This document shows, piece after piece, positions 16,599 through 26,674 of a stretch of 56,195 nt of DNA. A program made the translations under genes and the position numbers. The notes under the pieces were generated by a model. The model had not been told where the DNA came from. It searched no databases and saw nothing but the letters and a program-made list of their open reading frames with translations. The DNA comes from Clostridia bacterium. GTDB lineage: Bacteria > Bacillota > Clostridia > Oscillospirales > CAG-272. Position 1 is the stretch's first letter, and every line of letters starts with the position of its first letter. The DNA is taken from assembly GCA_017456985.1 (NCBI GenBank), contig JAFTIH010000042.1, positions 1-56,195 of the forward strand, in the 5' to 3' direction.

Positions 16599-19500
16599 AA
16601 GAAGGAGAACTGGTTGGTTTCGGAAAGACCGTTTAGGGCGCCGCAACCGCGCAAAAGCTCGATCACAGCTTTCGTCAATCCGCCGCGCACGCGCAGGTCC
16701 TCGATCGAGTAGATCTCGCCTTCCTCGCGCAGCTGTACGATCTTGTTTGCCGCCGTTTCTCCCAGCCCGCCGAGCGAGCTGAAGGGCATACGGATCTTGC
16801 CGTCCTCGGGCAGAAAGTATTTGGAATCGGATTTATAAAGATCGACGGGAAGATACTTCACACCGCGAAGCAGGCTCTCACGCACGAGAAGCAGGGTGGT
16901 TACTTGCTCTGCTTCTTTTTGCGTGGCTTCATTTCCCTTCTCCTCGATCTCCTTCAAGGTGCGCTCAATGCGCGGAATACCGCCCATAACGATCTCGGCG
17001 TCAAAGCCGCCCGGAGCGACCGACAAAAATGCGGCGTAAAACTCCATCGGGTAATAGATCTTATACCAGCCAAGGCGGATCGCGGACATAACGTACGCCG
17101 CGGCGTGCGCCTTGGGGAACATATATTTGATCTTCTTACAAGAGGTGATGTACCATTCGGGCACGTCGTGCTCTAGCATCGCCTTCTCGTACTCGGGCGC
17201 AACGCCCTTGCCCTTACGCACCTTTTCCATAATGTCAAACGCCATACCGTTGTCAAGACCGTGGCGGATAAGATACAGCATAATGCCGTCACGCGTACCG
17301 ACGACCTCGGAAATGTCGCAAATGCCCTCTTTGATGAGGTCCTGCGCGTTTCCAAGCCATACGTTGGTGCCGTGGGTGAGTCCCGAGATCTGCATCAGGT
17401 CGGCAAAGTTTTTAGGCTTTGCATCTACGAGAACCTGTTGGATAAAGCGGGTTCCCATCTCGGGAAGTCCGTAGGTCCCCACGGGACAGCCAAGCACCTC
17501 GGGGGAAACGCCGAGCGGCTCGGTCGTTTCAAAGAGGCGGTAGATGGACGCGTCGTTCATCTTGACGTCAAGGACGCTGGTATTTGTATAGCGCTCAAGC
17601 ATTTTGTACTTGGTCGGCATATCGTGTCCGAGCTCGTCCAGCTTTAAGATGGTATCGTGCAAAAATTCAAAGGGAAAGTGGGTGGTGATAATGTTTGAAT
17701 TGGGGTCGTCAGCAGGGTGCTGAACGGGCGAAAAGTCGTGGACGTCGTACTCACGCGGCACGACGATGATGCCGCCCGGGTGCTGTCCCGTCGTTCGTTT
17801 GACGCCCACGCATCGGCTGATAACGTGGAACATCTCCGCTTTGGGAAGCGTGAGCTTGCGGTCCTCTAAATACTTGGCAACGAAGCCAAACGCCGTTTTG
17901 GTGGCAAGCGTACCGAGCGTACCCGCACGGAACACGTGTCCTTCGCCAAACAGTTCCTCGGTGTATTTATGCACCTTACCCTGGACGTCACCCGAGAAGT
18001 TTAAGTCGATATCGGGGGATTTTTCTCCGTGGAAGCCTAAGAAGGTCTCAAAGGGGATATCCTGTCCGTCGGCGATCATACGCGTGCCGCAATGCGGACA
18101 ATCCTTATCGGGAAGGTCAAAGCCCGAGCCGTAGCTGCCGTCCGTGACGAACTCGTTGTAACGGCAAGAGGGGCAGCGCCAATGAGGCGGCAGAGGGTTT
18201 ACCTCGGAAATACCCGACATGATCGCGACGAAGGAGGAGCCGACAGAGCCGCGCGAGCCGACGAGATAGCCGTTTTTCTCACTGAACGCCACTAGCTTCT
18301 GCGCGATCATATACAGCACGGCGAAGCCGTTTTTGATGATGGAGGTCAGCTCACGGTTGAGGCGGTCGGAAACCAGCTCGGGGATCTTCCCCTCGTATCC
18401 GTACCAATCCATCGCACGCGTCCAACAGCGCTCTTGCAGCTCTTCGTCCGCACCCGGAAGGCTGGGCGTGTAGGAGCCCTTGGGGATGGGGCGCAGATGC
18501 TCTATCATATCTGCGATCTTATTCGGGTTTTCAATAACGACCTCGTGGGCAAGCTCTTCTCCGAGATAATCAAACTCGGCAAGCATCTCCTCCGTCGTGC
18601 GCAAATAGATGCCCGTATCCTTGTCCGCATCCTTGAACTTCATTCCCGCAAGCAGGATCTTGCGGTAGATCTCGTCGTCCTTTTCAAGGAAGTGCGCGTC
18701 GCAGGTCGCCACCGTCATCTTGCCGAGCTTCTTACCGAGCGCGATGATACGGCGGTTAATGTTTTTGAGGTCCTCGACCGAGGAAACGCCTCTATCCTCC
18801 GAGAGCATAAACATATTGTTGGAAAGAGGCTGGATCTCAAGATAATCGTAGAAGGAGGCAATCTTTTCGATATCCTCCTCGGAACGGTTGTCGAGGATCG
18901 CCTGATACAGCTCACCCGCCTCGCACGCGGAGCCGATCAGAAGCCCCTCGCGGTGCTTTTCGATCTCGGTTCTCGGGATACGGGGAAATCGCTTATAATA
19001 GGTAAGGTAACTGCCCGATACAAGCTCGTACAGGTTTTTAAGTCCCACCGCGTTTTGCGCCAAGATAATGGCGTGGTGCGTGCGGAGCTTCAGGGGATCC
19101 GAGCTTTCGCTCATCTTCTCCCCTAATATCGCGTAATCCGTGATACCCTCTTTGGAAAGGCGGGCGTGCATTTCAAGCAGGATCGCCGCCAGCACCTCGG
19201 CATCGTCCACCGCGCGATGGTGATGGAAATCGTCTAGGTGATAGTAGCTTGCGATCGCATCCAGCGTATGCTTTTTGAGATCGGCGTTGATGTATTGCGA
19301 AAGCGCGACCGTATCCAGCCAGGGCTGATCAAAGGGAACGCCCTCGCGCTCTGCGGCGGCGCGGACGAAGCCCGTGTCAAACTTGGCGTTATGTGCCACG
19401 AGAAGGCATCCCTCCGAAAAGGCAAGGAACTCACGAAGCACCGCGCCCACGGCGGGCGCATCCTTTACCATATCGTCGGTAATGGAGGTGAGCTCCGTGA

Positions 19501-21016
19501 TCTTTTCGGGAATCGGGACACCCGGGTTGCAAAAGGAGCTGAAGCGGTCCACGATCTGTCCGTTCAAAAGCTTGACCGCACCAAACTCGATGATCTGGCA
19601 GTTGGCGGCGGAAAGACCCGTCGTTTCCAGGTCGAAGACCACGGTGGGCTGACCGTATTCCATCTGTCGAAAGCCTGTGATGGCGGGCGCCTCGTCGTTG
19701 ACGTAGTACGCCTCGATGCCGTAAATGATTTTTAAGTCGGACTTGGCTTTTTCGACGGCAAGCATAATTTCGGGGTACGCTTGCACGTTGCCGTGGTCGG
19801 TGACGGCGATCGCCTTATGCCCCCAAGCAATTGCCGTATTGACGAGCTGGTCGGGGTGGATGACGGCGTCCATCGTGGACATTACCGTATGCAAATGAAG
19901 CTCGACACGCTTCTCTTCCGCCGTATCCTTGCGCACGCGCTTTTTGAGCGACATCATGGCGCGGGGGGAGATCTGCGTTTCTCCGTCATACTTATCGGTA
20001 TAAAGCGTTCCCTTAACGGCGATGCATTTTCCCGCCTTCAAGGAGGAGATAAAGCCTGCGTCTGCCGCCTCGACCGTCTTTTTGACGTAATAGGAGGAGG
20101 AACCGTCCGAAAAGCCGACGGTGAGCTGAATGCGCTCGCCGTTGTTGCGGTCCTTCGTTTCCACTGAAAAGATCTCGCCGATAAAGACGTGGGTGCCGCG
20201 GGATTCGCTTACCTCGCTCATCAAGCTCACGCGGTCGAGAGAAAACTCGTCGCCTAAAATGACCTCGCTTCCCTCGGCGTCAAAGGTCACGCCGCCAATG
20301 CGGAATAAATTCTCTCCCTCGCGCACGAGGGAAAGCTCGTGTCCCAAAAGGTTTTGCACCTGCGCAAAATCCGCGTGGGGATCCTCCTCGTCGCCCTCGC
20401 TCCCAAGCTCTGCGCGCATTGCCGCGCGCATCTCTTCTAATGCGCGCTGGTCGGCTTCCCGCAGAATCTCAACGTTTTTCGCACGCCGTCCCTCGACGCG
20501 GGATGCGGCGTCCTCCGTTGCACGGACCACGATCCTTCGCTCTACCGAAAAGCGCAAAAAAAGGATCTTTGCCAGAACCTCACAGGTTCCCGAAGAGGTC
20601 ATCCAAGCAAGCGACCGATCGAGAAAGGGCAAAAGGATCTCGATCGTTTCGCTGTCATCCTGATAGACCGCTTCCTCAAAAAAGCCCTTAACGATCACGT
20701 TGGAGCGAACCGCCTCCTCGATCACGTCGGGCATCGCCTCGAGCGAGAAAAGCGAGGTGGGAAAGCTCGGGAAAATACGCACCGAGCTTGCCTCGTAAAG
20801 CTCGCGCATCTCCTCCTCGACCGCGTACAGCGCACGGTTATGCACAACCATCGGGAAGGTCATATATATTTCGATGTGCGACGCCGACGTTCCGTTTGGA
20901 GTTTTGGACACACGAACGCGCACGTGCTCGGCAGAAGACAGCATCTGCCGCGTTTTTTCATCGGGATTATATCTTTTGAAGTAATCAAAAAACTTCTTTT
21001 GTGTCGTTTCGCTCAT
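16595..21016 (-). CDS. polC: DNA polymerase III alpha subunit, PolC type
   Basis: Replicative polymerase of low-GC Gram-positives with built-in proofreading. The 1473-residue protein shows an OB-fold region, a PHP domain split by an inserted exonuclease (VELHLHTVMSTMD near 370), and DEDDh exonuclease motifs (FDLETTG near 458, HNAKFDTGF, HHRAVDDAEV). The polymerase core follows with GSRGSVGSS near 922 and PDIDLNFSGD near 1000, the latter with the catalytic aspartates. Length and order match PolC, not DnaE. It overlaps ispG by 4 nt (ATGA) and closes the long minus-strand run, converging on the small-protein cluster with overlapping stop codons. Confidence 0.97.
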   Translation of the reverse strand: MSETTQKKFFDYFKRYNPDEKTRQMLSSAEHVRVRVSKTPNGTSASHIEIYMTFPMVVHNRALYAVEEEMRELYEASSVRIFPSFPTSLFSLEAMPDVIEEAVRSNVIVKGFFEEAVYQDDSETIEILLPFLDRSLAWMTSSGTCEVLAKILFLRFSVERRIVVRATEDAASRVEGRRAKNVEILREADQRALEEMRAAMRAELGSEGDEEDPHADFAQVQNLLGHELSLVREGENLFRIGGVTFDAEGSEVILGDEFSLDRVSLMSEVSESRGTHVFIGEIFSVETKDRNNGERIQLTVGFSDGSSSYYVKKTVEAADAGFISSLKAGKCIAVKGTLYTDKYDGETQISPRAMMSLKKRVRKDTAEEKRVELHLHTVMSTMDAVIHPDQLVNTAIAWGHKAIAVTDHGNVQAYPEIMLAVEKAKSDLKIIYGIEAYYVNDEAPAITGFRQMEYGQPTVVFDLETTGLSAANCQIIEFGAVKLLNGQIVDRFSSFCNPGVPIPEKITELTSITDDMVKDAPAVGAVLREFLAFSEGCLLVAHNAKFDTGFVRAAAEREGVPFDQPWLDTVALSQYINADLKKHTLDAIASYYHLDDFHHHRAVDDAEVLAAILLEMHARLSKEGITDYAILGEKMSESSDPLKLRTHHAIILAQNAVGLKNLYELVSGSYLTYYKRFPRIPRTEIEKHREGLLIGSACEAGELYQAILDNRSEEDIEKIASFYDYLEIQPLSNNMFMLSEDRGVSSVEDLKNINRRIIALGKKLGKMTVATCDAHFLEKDDEIYRKILLAGMKFKDADKDTGIYLRTTEEMLAEFDYLGEELAHEVVIENPNKIADMIEHLRPIPKGSYTPSLPGADEELQERCWTRAMDWYGYEGKIPELVSDRLNRELTSIIKNGFAVLYMIAQKLVAFSEKNGYLVGSRGSVGSSFVAIMSGISEVNPLPPHWRCPSCRYNEFVTDGSYGSGFDLPDKDCPHCGTRMIADGQDIPFETFLGFHGEKSPDIDLNFSGDVQGKVHKYTEELFGEGHVFRAGTLGTLATKTAFGFVAKYLEDRKLTLPKAEMFHVISRCVGVKRTTGQHPGGIIVVPREYDVHDFSPVQHPADDPNSNIITTHFPFEFLHDTILKLDELGHDMPTKYKMLERYTNTSVLDVKMNDASIYRLFETTEPLGVSPEVLGCPVGTYGLPEMGTRFIQQVLVDAKPKNFADLMQISGLTHGTNVWLGNAQDLIKEGICDISEVVGTRDGIMLYLIRHGLDNGMAFDIMEKVRKGKGVAPEYEKAMLEHDVPEWYITSCKKIKYMFPKAHAAAYVMSAIRLGWYKIYYPMEFYAAFLSVAPGGFDAEIVMGGIPRIERTLKEIEEKGNEATQKEAEQVTTLLLVRESLLRGVKYLPVDLYKSDSKYFLPEDGKIRMPFSSLGGLGETAANKIVQLREEGEIYSIEDLRVRGGLTKAVIELLRGCGALNGLSETNQFSFF

Positions 21017-22101
21017 ACTAACTTATCTTTCATCGTAAGAATTTCTCGAATAAGGGTGGGGACGATCTCGTCCATCTTTACTCGCTCCATGGCAACGCCG
21101 CGGCGAAAGATCACGCCGTCCCCGTCACCGCCCGCAACGCCGATATCGGCTTCTCTTGCTTCCCCGGGACCGTTGACGATGCACCCCATAAAGGCGACCT
21201 TCACGGGAAGAGAGCGTAAGGACAGTCGATCGACCTCGCGCTCAAACGCGTCTAAAAGCGGGATCAGGTCGATTTTCGTTCTGCCGCAGGTGGGGCAGGA
21301 AATAATATCCAGCTCCCGCTCGGGCAAAAGGTCAAGGGCGGAAAGGATGGCTCGTCCCTCCCTGACCTCCAAAACGGGATCCGCCGTCAAAGAGACGCGG
21401 ATGGTGTCCCCGATGCCCTCGGATAACAGCGCACCGATTCCCACGGCGCTTTTGATGCTACCCGTGTGCGCGCCGCCCGCCTCGGTCACACCGAGATGCA
21501 AGGGATAGTCGGTTTCCTTGGCAAGAATGCGGTTGGCAGCGATCATTTCGCGAACGGTTGACGCCTTGACCGAAATGGCGACGTCGGAAAAATTGCAACG
21601 CGCAAGGATCTCAGCGTGGTACAGCGCACTTTCTGCAAGTGCTTCTGCCGTCGGCGCGCCGTGCTTTTCTAAAATATGCTTTTCAAGCGACCCCGAGTTG
21701 ACCCCGATGCGGATGGGGACGTGCTTTGCGCGGCAAGCGTCTGCCACGGCGCGAACACGCCCCTCGTCCCCAATGTTACCCGGGTTGATGCGGATCTTAT
21801 CGATTCCCGCATCCACGCAATCGAGGGCAAGACGGTAATCAAAATGGATGTCCGCCACGAGCGGCACTCCAAGTGCTTCCCTCTTCAACGCGCGCACGGT
21901 TTCGACGGCGCGCTTATTCGGGACGGCAAGGCGCACGACGTCGCATCCCGCATTCTTCAGGGCGAGGATCTGCGCGCGCGTTGCCTCGTAATCAAGGGGA
22001 TCGGTATTGAGCATCGACTGCACGGAAATGGGGGCAAGACCGCCGATCTTCACGGCGCCCACCGTAATTTCTCTTGCCTTTCTTCTTGCTTCGTATAACA
22101 T
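21013..22101 (-). CDS. ispG: 4-hydroxy-3-methylbut-2-en-1-yl diphosphate synthase
   Basis: [4Fe-4S] enzyme of the MEP pathway, converting MEcPP to HMBPP. The 362-residue chain has the N-terminal TIM barrel (IGGLAPISVQSML, RLAVPN, RINPGNIG). The C-terminal cluster-binding domain carries SCPTCGRTKIDL and a later MGCIVNGPGEA, giving three cysteines and a glutamate as ligands. Upstream is rseP after 37 nt; downstream it overlaps polC. The order dxr-rseP-ispG-polC is the usual clostridial arrangement. Confidence 0.96.
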   Translation of the reverse strand: MLYEARRKAREITVGAVKIGGLAPISVQSMLNTDPLDYEATRAQILALKNAGCDVVRLAVPNKRAVETVRALKREALGVPLVADIHFDYRLALDCVDAGIDKIRINPGNIGDEGRVRAVADACRAKHVPIRIGVNSGSLEKHILEKHGAPTAEALAESALYHAEILARCNFSDVAISVKASTVREMIAANRILAKETDYPLHLGVTEAGGAHTGSIKSAVGIGALLSEGIGDTIRVSLTADPVLEVREGRAILSALDLLPERELDIISCPTCGRTKIDLIPLLDAFEREVDRLSLRSLPVKVAFMGCIVNGPGEAREADIGVAGGDGDGVIFRRGVAMERVKMDEIVPTLIREILTMKDKLV

Positions 22102-22138
22102 ACCGTATCTCCTTGCTGTTTTTTAAAATTTGTCGGTG

Positions 22139-23209
22139 TCAGAAAAAGGATCGGATGTCCATACAGGACACGAAAACGCTCAGCCCCAAGAGCAAAAGCA
22201 ATCCAATTGCGTGGATCCGCGCCTCGATATGACGGGGTACGGGCTTGCGGAAGATCATTTCAATCAGAAGGAAGACCACTCTGCCGCCGTCGAGGGCGGG
22301 AATGGGGAGCAAATTGACCACGCCGAGATTGATACTGATCATCGCGATCAGATATAGGAAGGGCAAGACGCCGTAGGACACCGCCTCTCCCATCGTCCCC
22401 GTAATGCCGATGGGTCCACTGACCGCCTCCACGCCGTAGCGTCCCGTCACAAGGTCGTAAAGCGACTCCCAAACCATCCTAACCAGACACACGGAGCGGA
22501 AAAAGCTATCCTTAAGGACGCTACCCACCGTTTTTTCACGGGCATAAATACGGAAATCGCGCGTACCGAGCAGTTGTCCCTCCGCCGTTTCCGTGGGGAA
22601 GGTGATCGTAAGAGGAAGCTCCGTTTCCCGCACGCCGTCGCCGTCGGTATCGCGAAGCACGACGACCTCAAGGGGTGCCGTTCCCTTCCGCATAATTTCG
22701 TAATCAAGCTCCTGTGCCGTGCGAATGCGGCGACCGCCGACCTTTATGATCTCGTCACCCGAAAGGAGCCCCTGCGCGTTGGTGCTGACGCCCTCTACGG
22801 CGATCTCGTTCGGGAAATCCGCAACGACGGTAGAGCCTATCGTACCGCCCGCAACGACGGCGACCATCAAGAGAAAGCCCACGACGAGATTGACAAATCC
22901 GCCCGCTATCATCACGATCAGGCGGCGCCAGGGCTTTTGATTGACGAGGGCACGCGGGTCGGTCGAGGGGGCGGAATCGTCCTCCCCCGCCTCTGCCATG
23001 CTGACGTAGCCGCCAAACGGCAAAATACACAGCTTATACCGAATACCCGTCTTTTTGGAATCGTACCAAAGGAGCTTCGGTCCCATACCGATGGAAAATT
23101 CGTAAACGCGGATGCCAAAGGCACGCGCCGCGAGAAAATGCCCAAGCTCGTGAACGAAGATCAGAAATCCGAAGGCAAGCAGGGCGAGAAGGATCGTAAA
23201 TATGCTCAT
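22139..23209 (-). CDS. rseP: Site-2 protease RseP (RasP)
   Basis: Intramembrane zinc metalloprotease that cleaves anti-sigma factors and leftover signal peptides. 356 residues. HELGH at 20-24 lies in the first membrane span and gives two zinc ligands. A PDZ domain in the middle includes VSTNAQGLLSGDEIIKVGG, and the C-terminal NLLPIPALDGGRVVF supplies the third zinc ligand. No sigma/anti-sigma pair is next to it. It sits in the cdsA-dxr-rseP-ispG order seen in Firmicutes. Confidence 0.95.
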   Translation of the reverse strand: MSIFTILLALLAFGFLIFVHELGHFLAARAFGIRVYEFSIGMGPKLLWYDSKKTGIRYKLCILPFGGYVSMAEAGEDDSAPSTDPRALVNQKPWRRLIVMIAGGFVNLVVGFLLMVAVVAGGTIGSTVVADFPNEIAVEGVSTNAQGLLSGDEIIKVGGRRIRTAQELDYEIMRKGTAPLEVVVLRDTDGDGVRETELPLTITFPTETAEGQLLGTRDFRIYAREKTVGSVLKDSFFRSVCLVRMVWESLYDLVTGRYGVEAVSGPIGITGTMGEAVSYGVLPFLYLIAMISINLGVVNLLPIPALDGGRVVFLLIEMIFRKPVPRHIEARIHAIGLLLLLGLSVFVSCMDIRSFF

Positions 23210-23230
23210 GAAAACACCTAAACCTCTTAT

Positions 23231-24409
23231 TTAACCGTGTAAAATTAGTTCTTGTGCGATGCGCCGCGCCTGTCGGTCAAAGGCGATACGCTCTTCTAAA
23301 CTCCGGGCACGCGCCGCCTCGGGCAGGCGCTCCACCGTTTGCGTTACGGTCTCGGCGATGCCGAGGAAGGAAAGCTTTTCGGACAAAAATGCCTCCACCG
23401 CGATCTCGTTTGCCGCGTTAAGCACGGCGGGAACACCGCCGCCAAGGCTGATCGCGCGGAACGCGAGCGCAAGGAGCGGAAACGCTTCCGCGTCGGGGGA
23501 CGCAAAGGTCAGCTTCCCGATCTTTGTCAAGGAAAGCCGTTCTGTGAGCCCCTCAAGCCTGTGCGGATACGTGAGCGCATATTGCACGCAAAGGCGCATA
23601 TCGGGCGCGCCCAGCTGTGCGATCACGGCAGAATCAATATATTCCACTGCCGAATGAATTATACTCTCGCGATGCACGAGCACCTCGATCTGCTCGGGGC
23701 GCACCCCAAACAGGCGTACCGCCTCAATCACCTCAAAGCCCTTGTTCATCAGCGTAGCGGAATCGGTGGTGATCTTTGCGCCCATCTTCCACGTGGGGTG
23801 GGCAAGCGTTTGCTCGCGCGTCACGCGGGATAGCTGTTCGCGGGAATAACCGTAGAAGGGTCCACCCGACGCCGTTAACAGGATAGAGCGGATCTCTTCC
23901 CGCGGCTTTCCGTCAAGGCACTGAAAGATCGCGCTATGCTCGCTGTCAACGGGGATGATCTTGGCACCGCACGCCGCGGCACGCGGCATAAGAAGATCGC
24001 CGCCGATCACAAGCGTTTCTTTGTTGGCAAGTCCGATACGCTTCCCTGCCTCAATTGCCGAAAGCAAGGGGGATAGCCCCGCCTCGCCGAGAATCGAGTG
24101 GATCACCGTCGGGCTTTTCGAGGAGCGAATGACCTCGTCGAGCGCATCGGGACCAAACACGCGCGTAGCCGTATCGCGCACGCGCACGGCAAGATCCTTG
24201 GCGCTTGCCGCATCCGTCATCACGTATGTCTCGGGCATAAAGGCGCGGATCTGTTCTTCCGCCAGGGTGACGTTTTTGTGCGCCGTTAAAAACTCAACGG
24301 GAAGCTTTTTGTCGGCGATCACCTCAAGTGCTTGGGTGCCGACCGAGCCCGTCGCGCCGAGAACGGCAACACGCTCGGGAAGATATTCGTTTGGATGCGC
24401 TTTGTTCAC
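23231..24409 (-). CDS. dxr: 1-deoxy-D-xylulose 5-phosphate reductoisomerase
   Basis: Second MEP-pathway enzyme and the fosmidomycin target; rearranges and reduces DXP to MEP with NADPH. 392 residues. The N-terminal Rossmann motif is GATGSVGTQALEV near 19-31. DSEHSAIFQCL near 155 carries metal-binding acids. TDSATLMNKGFEVIEA near 215 is the catalytic/metal block. Preceded by cdsA after 90 nt and followed by rseP after 21 nt. Confidence 0.96.
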   Translation of the reverse strand: MNKAHPNEYLPERVAVLGATGSVGTQALEVIADKKLPVEFLTAHKNVTLAEEQIRAFMPETYVMTDAASAKDLAVRVRDTATRVFGPDALDEVIRSSKSPTVIHSILGEAGLSPLLSAIEAGKRIGLANKETLVIGGDLLMPRAAACGAKIIPVDSEHSAIFQCLDGKPREEIRSILLTASGGPFYGYSREQLSRVTREQTLAHPTWKMGAKITTDSATLMNKGFEVIEAVRLFGVRPEQIEVLVHRESIIHSAVEYIDSAVIAQLGAPDMRLCVQYALTYPHRLEGLTERLSLTKIGKLTFASPDAEAFPLLALAFRAISLGGGVPAVLNAANEIAVEAFLSEKLSFLGIAETVTQTVERLPEAARARSLEERIAFDRQARRIAQELILHG

Positions 24410-24437
24410 GGTAGCTGCACCTCGCTTTCTTTGGCTT

Positions 24438-24470
24438 AAAAAGCCCCGTCCCTCGAAGGAAGAACAGGGC
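24438..24470 (-). terminator. Possible intrinsic terminator or attenuator between cdsA and dxr
   Basis: On the minus strand a 7-bp GC-rich stem (24464-24470 with 24443-24449, one G-U pair) is followed by five Ts. It lies in the only sizeable gap (90 nt) inside the cdsA-polC run. It may reduce expression of dxr and later genes relative to cdsA. The loop is long and the stem short, so activity is uncertain. Confidence 0.45.
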
Positions 24471-24499
24471 AGTCGCGAGCATATCGCTCTAAAAATTCA

Positions 24500-25333
24500 T
24501 TAAGTAAAGAGTGCAAAGGCGTGAGCAAATGCACAAAGAAGGAATAAGAAGGGTGCGACGGCAAGAATGGAATCAAAGCGATCCATCACACCGCCGTGTC
24601 CCGGCATCAGCTTGCCGTAATCCTTGATCCCGTGCTCACGCTTAATGAGCGAGGCAAGGAGATCTCCGATCTGCGAGATCACGGAGAGAACGGCGCCCGC
24701 AATCAGAAGCATACCGTAATTCGGCGTAAGGCCGAACGCAAGCTGCATGATCCAGCCGTAAAGCGCAAAGGCACCGGCGCAGAAGACAACGCCGCCGATG
24801 CTTCCCTCTACGGTCTTTTTGGGGCTTATCGTGGGGCAGAGCTTATGCTTGCCGAGGAAATAGCCCGTAAAATACGCCATCGTATCCGTTACCCACGCAC
24901 CCACGAACACCAATCCGTAAAGATACGCACCGTTCGAAAGGCGCCGCAAGAGCGCGATGCACGCAAAGCCCACCGTGATATATACGACGCCGAGCATCGC
25001 CTCAGCAATCGTGGCAAAGCTATCCTTGCCGCCGCGAAAGACCGCGATCGTCATACAAAGGAAGAAGACCGCAAAGGCGAGCATTGCGAGGAACGCGACG
25101 TACTTGACGGCGGAGTGAAAGAACCAGGTCAAAAACGGTCCTAAAAAAGCAAAGGCGACGATGGGCACAAGGAAGAGGGGACACTTCCCTACCCCAACGC
25201 AGGCGCACATTTCATACGCGCCGATGGCAGAAACGAGGGCAATTACGATGGGGAAAGCGATCGTGCCCGAAAACCAAAGCACGGGGATAAAGATCGCAAT
25301 TCCGACGAGTGCGGAAAGGATTCTCGTTTTCAT
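24500..25333 (-). CDS. cdsA: Phosphatidate cytidylyltransferase
   Basis: Integral membrane enzyme making CDP-diacylglycerol from CTP and phosphatidic acid, the branch point to all phospholipids. 277 residues, with eight or so membrane spans. The C-terminal signature runs through SLIKREHGIKDYGKLMPGHGGVMDRFDS and is complete with its metal-binding aspartate. The start at 25333 is chosen because AAAGGA lies 9 nt upstream. An ATG at 25351 overlaps the uppS stop but has no clear ribosome site. It forms a pair with uppS in the conserved frr-uppS-cdsA order. Confidence 0.93.
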   Translation of the reverse strand: MKTRILSALVGIAIFIPVLWFSGTIAFPIVIALVSAIGAYEMCACVGVGKCPLFLVPIVAFAFLGPFLTWFFHSAVKYVAFLAMLAFAVFFLCMTIAVFRGGKDSFATIAEAMLGVVYITVGFACIALLRRLSNGAYLYGLVFVGAWVTDTMAYFTGYFLGKHKLCPTISPKKTVEGSIGGVVFCAGAFALYGWIMQLAFGLTPNYGMLLIAGAVLSVISQIGDLLASLIKREHGIKDYGKLMPGHGGVMDRFDSILAVAPFLFLLCAFAHAFALFT

Positions 25334-25350
25334 TCCGTCTATTCCTTTCA

Positions 25351-26076
25351 TTACAGTCCGCCGAAACGACGGTGCCGTCCGCAAAAATCATAGATCGCGC
25401 GGTCCACTTCATCCGTCGAAAGGTCGGGCCAAAGAGTCTTTGTGAAATAAAATTCGGCATACGCGGACTGCCAAAGCAAGAAGTTCGAGATCCGAACATC
25501 CCCGCCCGTCCGCACCACAAGATCGGGGTCGGGACAGCCGCGTGTGTAAAGCGCGTCGGAAATATCCGCCTCCGTAACGGTGCTCTTACCCGCACGGATA
25601 AGCTCGTTACAAGCAGAGACCAGCTCGTTGCGGGCGCCGTAGTTGAGGGCGATATTCAAAACGTGACCGCGGTCGGCGGAAGCACGCTCAATGCGGTCGA
25701 TCTTCTCTTGAAGCTCGGCAGAAAGGCGGCTTTTGTCCCCGAGGATCACAAGACGCGCGTCGTAATCCTTGAATTTCTTTTCGGCATAATCAAGATAATC
25801 GGAAAGGAGTGCCATGATCGCGTCCACCTCTTTTTGCGGGCGCGACCAGTTTTCCGTAGAAAAGGCGTACACCGTCACGACACGAATGCCGCGATCAAAG
25901 CAGTGCCGCGTGATCTTTTCAAAAACGGTGGCGCCCACCTTGTGACCGCCCTCACGCGGAAGCCCGTGCGCCTTCGCCCAGCGGCCGTTTCCGTCCATAA
26001 TAAAGGCAATATGCTGTAAGCGCGCCGCGACGGCGTCCTTATCGATCGTTTTCTTGCTTCTTTTCCGAAAAAACAT
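25351..26076 (-). CDS. uppS: Undecaprenyl diphosphate synthase
   Basis: cis-Prenyltransferase that extends farnesyl diphosphate to the C55 carrier for wall polymers. 241 residues. FIMDGNGRWAKAHG begins near 25, with the catalytic Asp28 and the pyrophosphate-binding Gly-Asn-Gly-Arg. The later FSTENWSRP and RTGGDVRISNFLLWQSAYAEF blocks are the other conserved regions. It starts 1 nt after the frr stop. It connects the MEP genes in this run to the muropeptide genes of the dcw cluster. Confidence 0.96.
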   Translation of the reverse strand: MFFRKRSKKTIDKDAVAARLQHIAFIMDGNGRWAKAHGLPREGGHKVGATVFEKITRHCFDRGIRVVTVYAFSTENWSRPQKEVDAIMALLSDYLDYAEKKFKDYDARLVILGDKSRLSAELQEKIDRIERASADRGHVLNIALNYGARNELVSACNELIRAGKSTVTEADISDALYTRGCPDPDLVVRTGGDVRISNFLLWQSAYAEFYFTKTLWPDLSTDEVDRAIYDFCGRHRRFGGL

Positions 26077-26077
26077 A

Positions 26078-26632
26078 TCAGATTTCCATAATTTCCTTGG
26101 TTTTATCGTCCGTCATACGGTCAATTTCCTTGATGTAACGGTCCGTCATATCCTGAACGGTCTTATCGCTTGCCTTAGCCTCGTCCTCGGTCATCTCGCC
26201 GTTTTTCTTGGCAGTCTTGGTGGCGTCGTTGGCGTCACGGCGAACGTTGCGGATGGCAACCTTGGCATCCTCACCGTACTTCGAGATCTGCTTTGCCAGA
26301 TCGCGACGGCGCTCCTCCGTCAGCTGAGGGAAGGTCAGACGGATCACGCGGCCGTCGTTCACGGGCGTGATGCCGAGGTCGGAGGCGAGGATCGCCTTTT
26401 CGATCGCCTTTAAGGTGCTACCGTCCCAAGGCTGGATGACCAGCGTGCGGGCGTCGGCAGTCTTGATCTCCGCCATCTGCGACACGGGCGTGGGAGATCC
26501 GTAATACTCAAACTTTACCGGAGCTAAAACGTCAGCGCTGGCACGGCCTGCACGCATCGTGGAAAGCGTATAGGCGTAGCTGTCGATGGTCTTTTTCATT
26601 TTTTCTTCATAAGGCTTGCAATCGAGTTTCAT
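26078..26632 (-). CDS. frr: Ribosome recycling factor
   Basis: Splits post-termination ribosomes together with EF-G. 184 residues, the exact family length. The N-terminal helix has [19 protein letters not shown] and the central block has [16 protein letters not shown]. The Arg-rich helix [18 protein letters not shown] is also present. It follows pyrH by 42 nt and precedes uppS by 1 nt. rpsB and tsf, which often precede pyrH, are not here. Confidence 0.97.
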   Translation of the reverse strand: MKLDCKPYEEKMKKTIDSYAYTLSTMRAGRASADVLAPVKFEYYGSPTPVSQMAEIKTADARTLVIQPWDGSTLKAIEKAILASDLGITPVNDGRVIRLTFPQLTEERRRDLAKQISKYGEDAKVAIRNVRRDANDATKTAKKNGEMTEDEAKASDKTVQDMTDRYIKEIDRMTDDKTKEIMEI

Positions 26633-26674
26633 AAGGGTTCTCCTTTTCGGTATTATGTATTTGTTTTTTAAGAA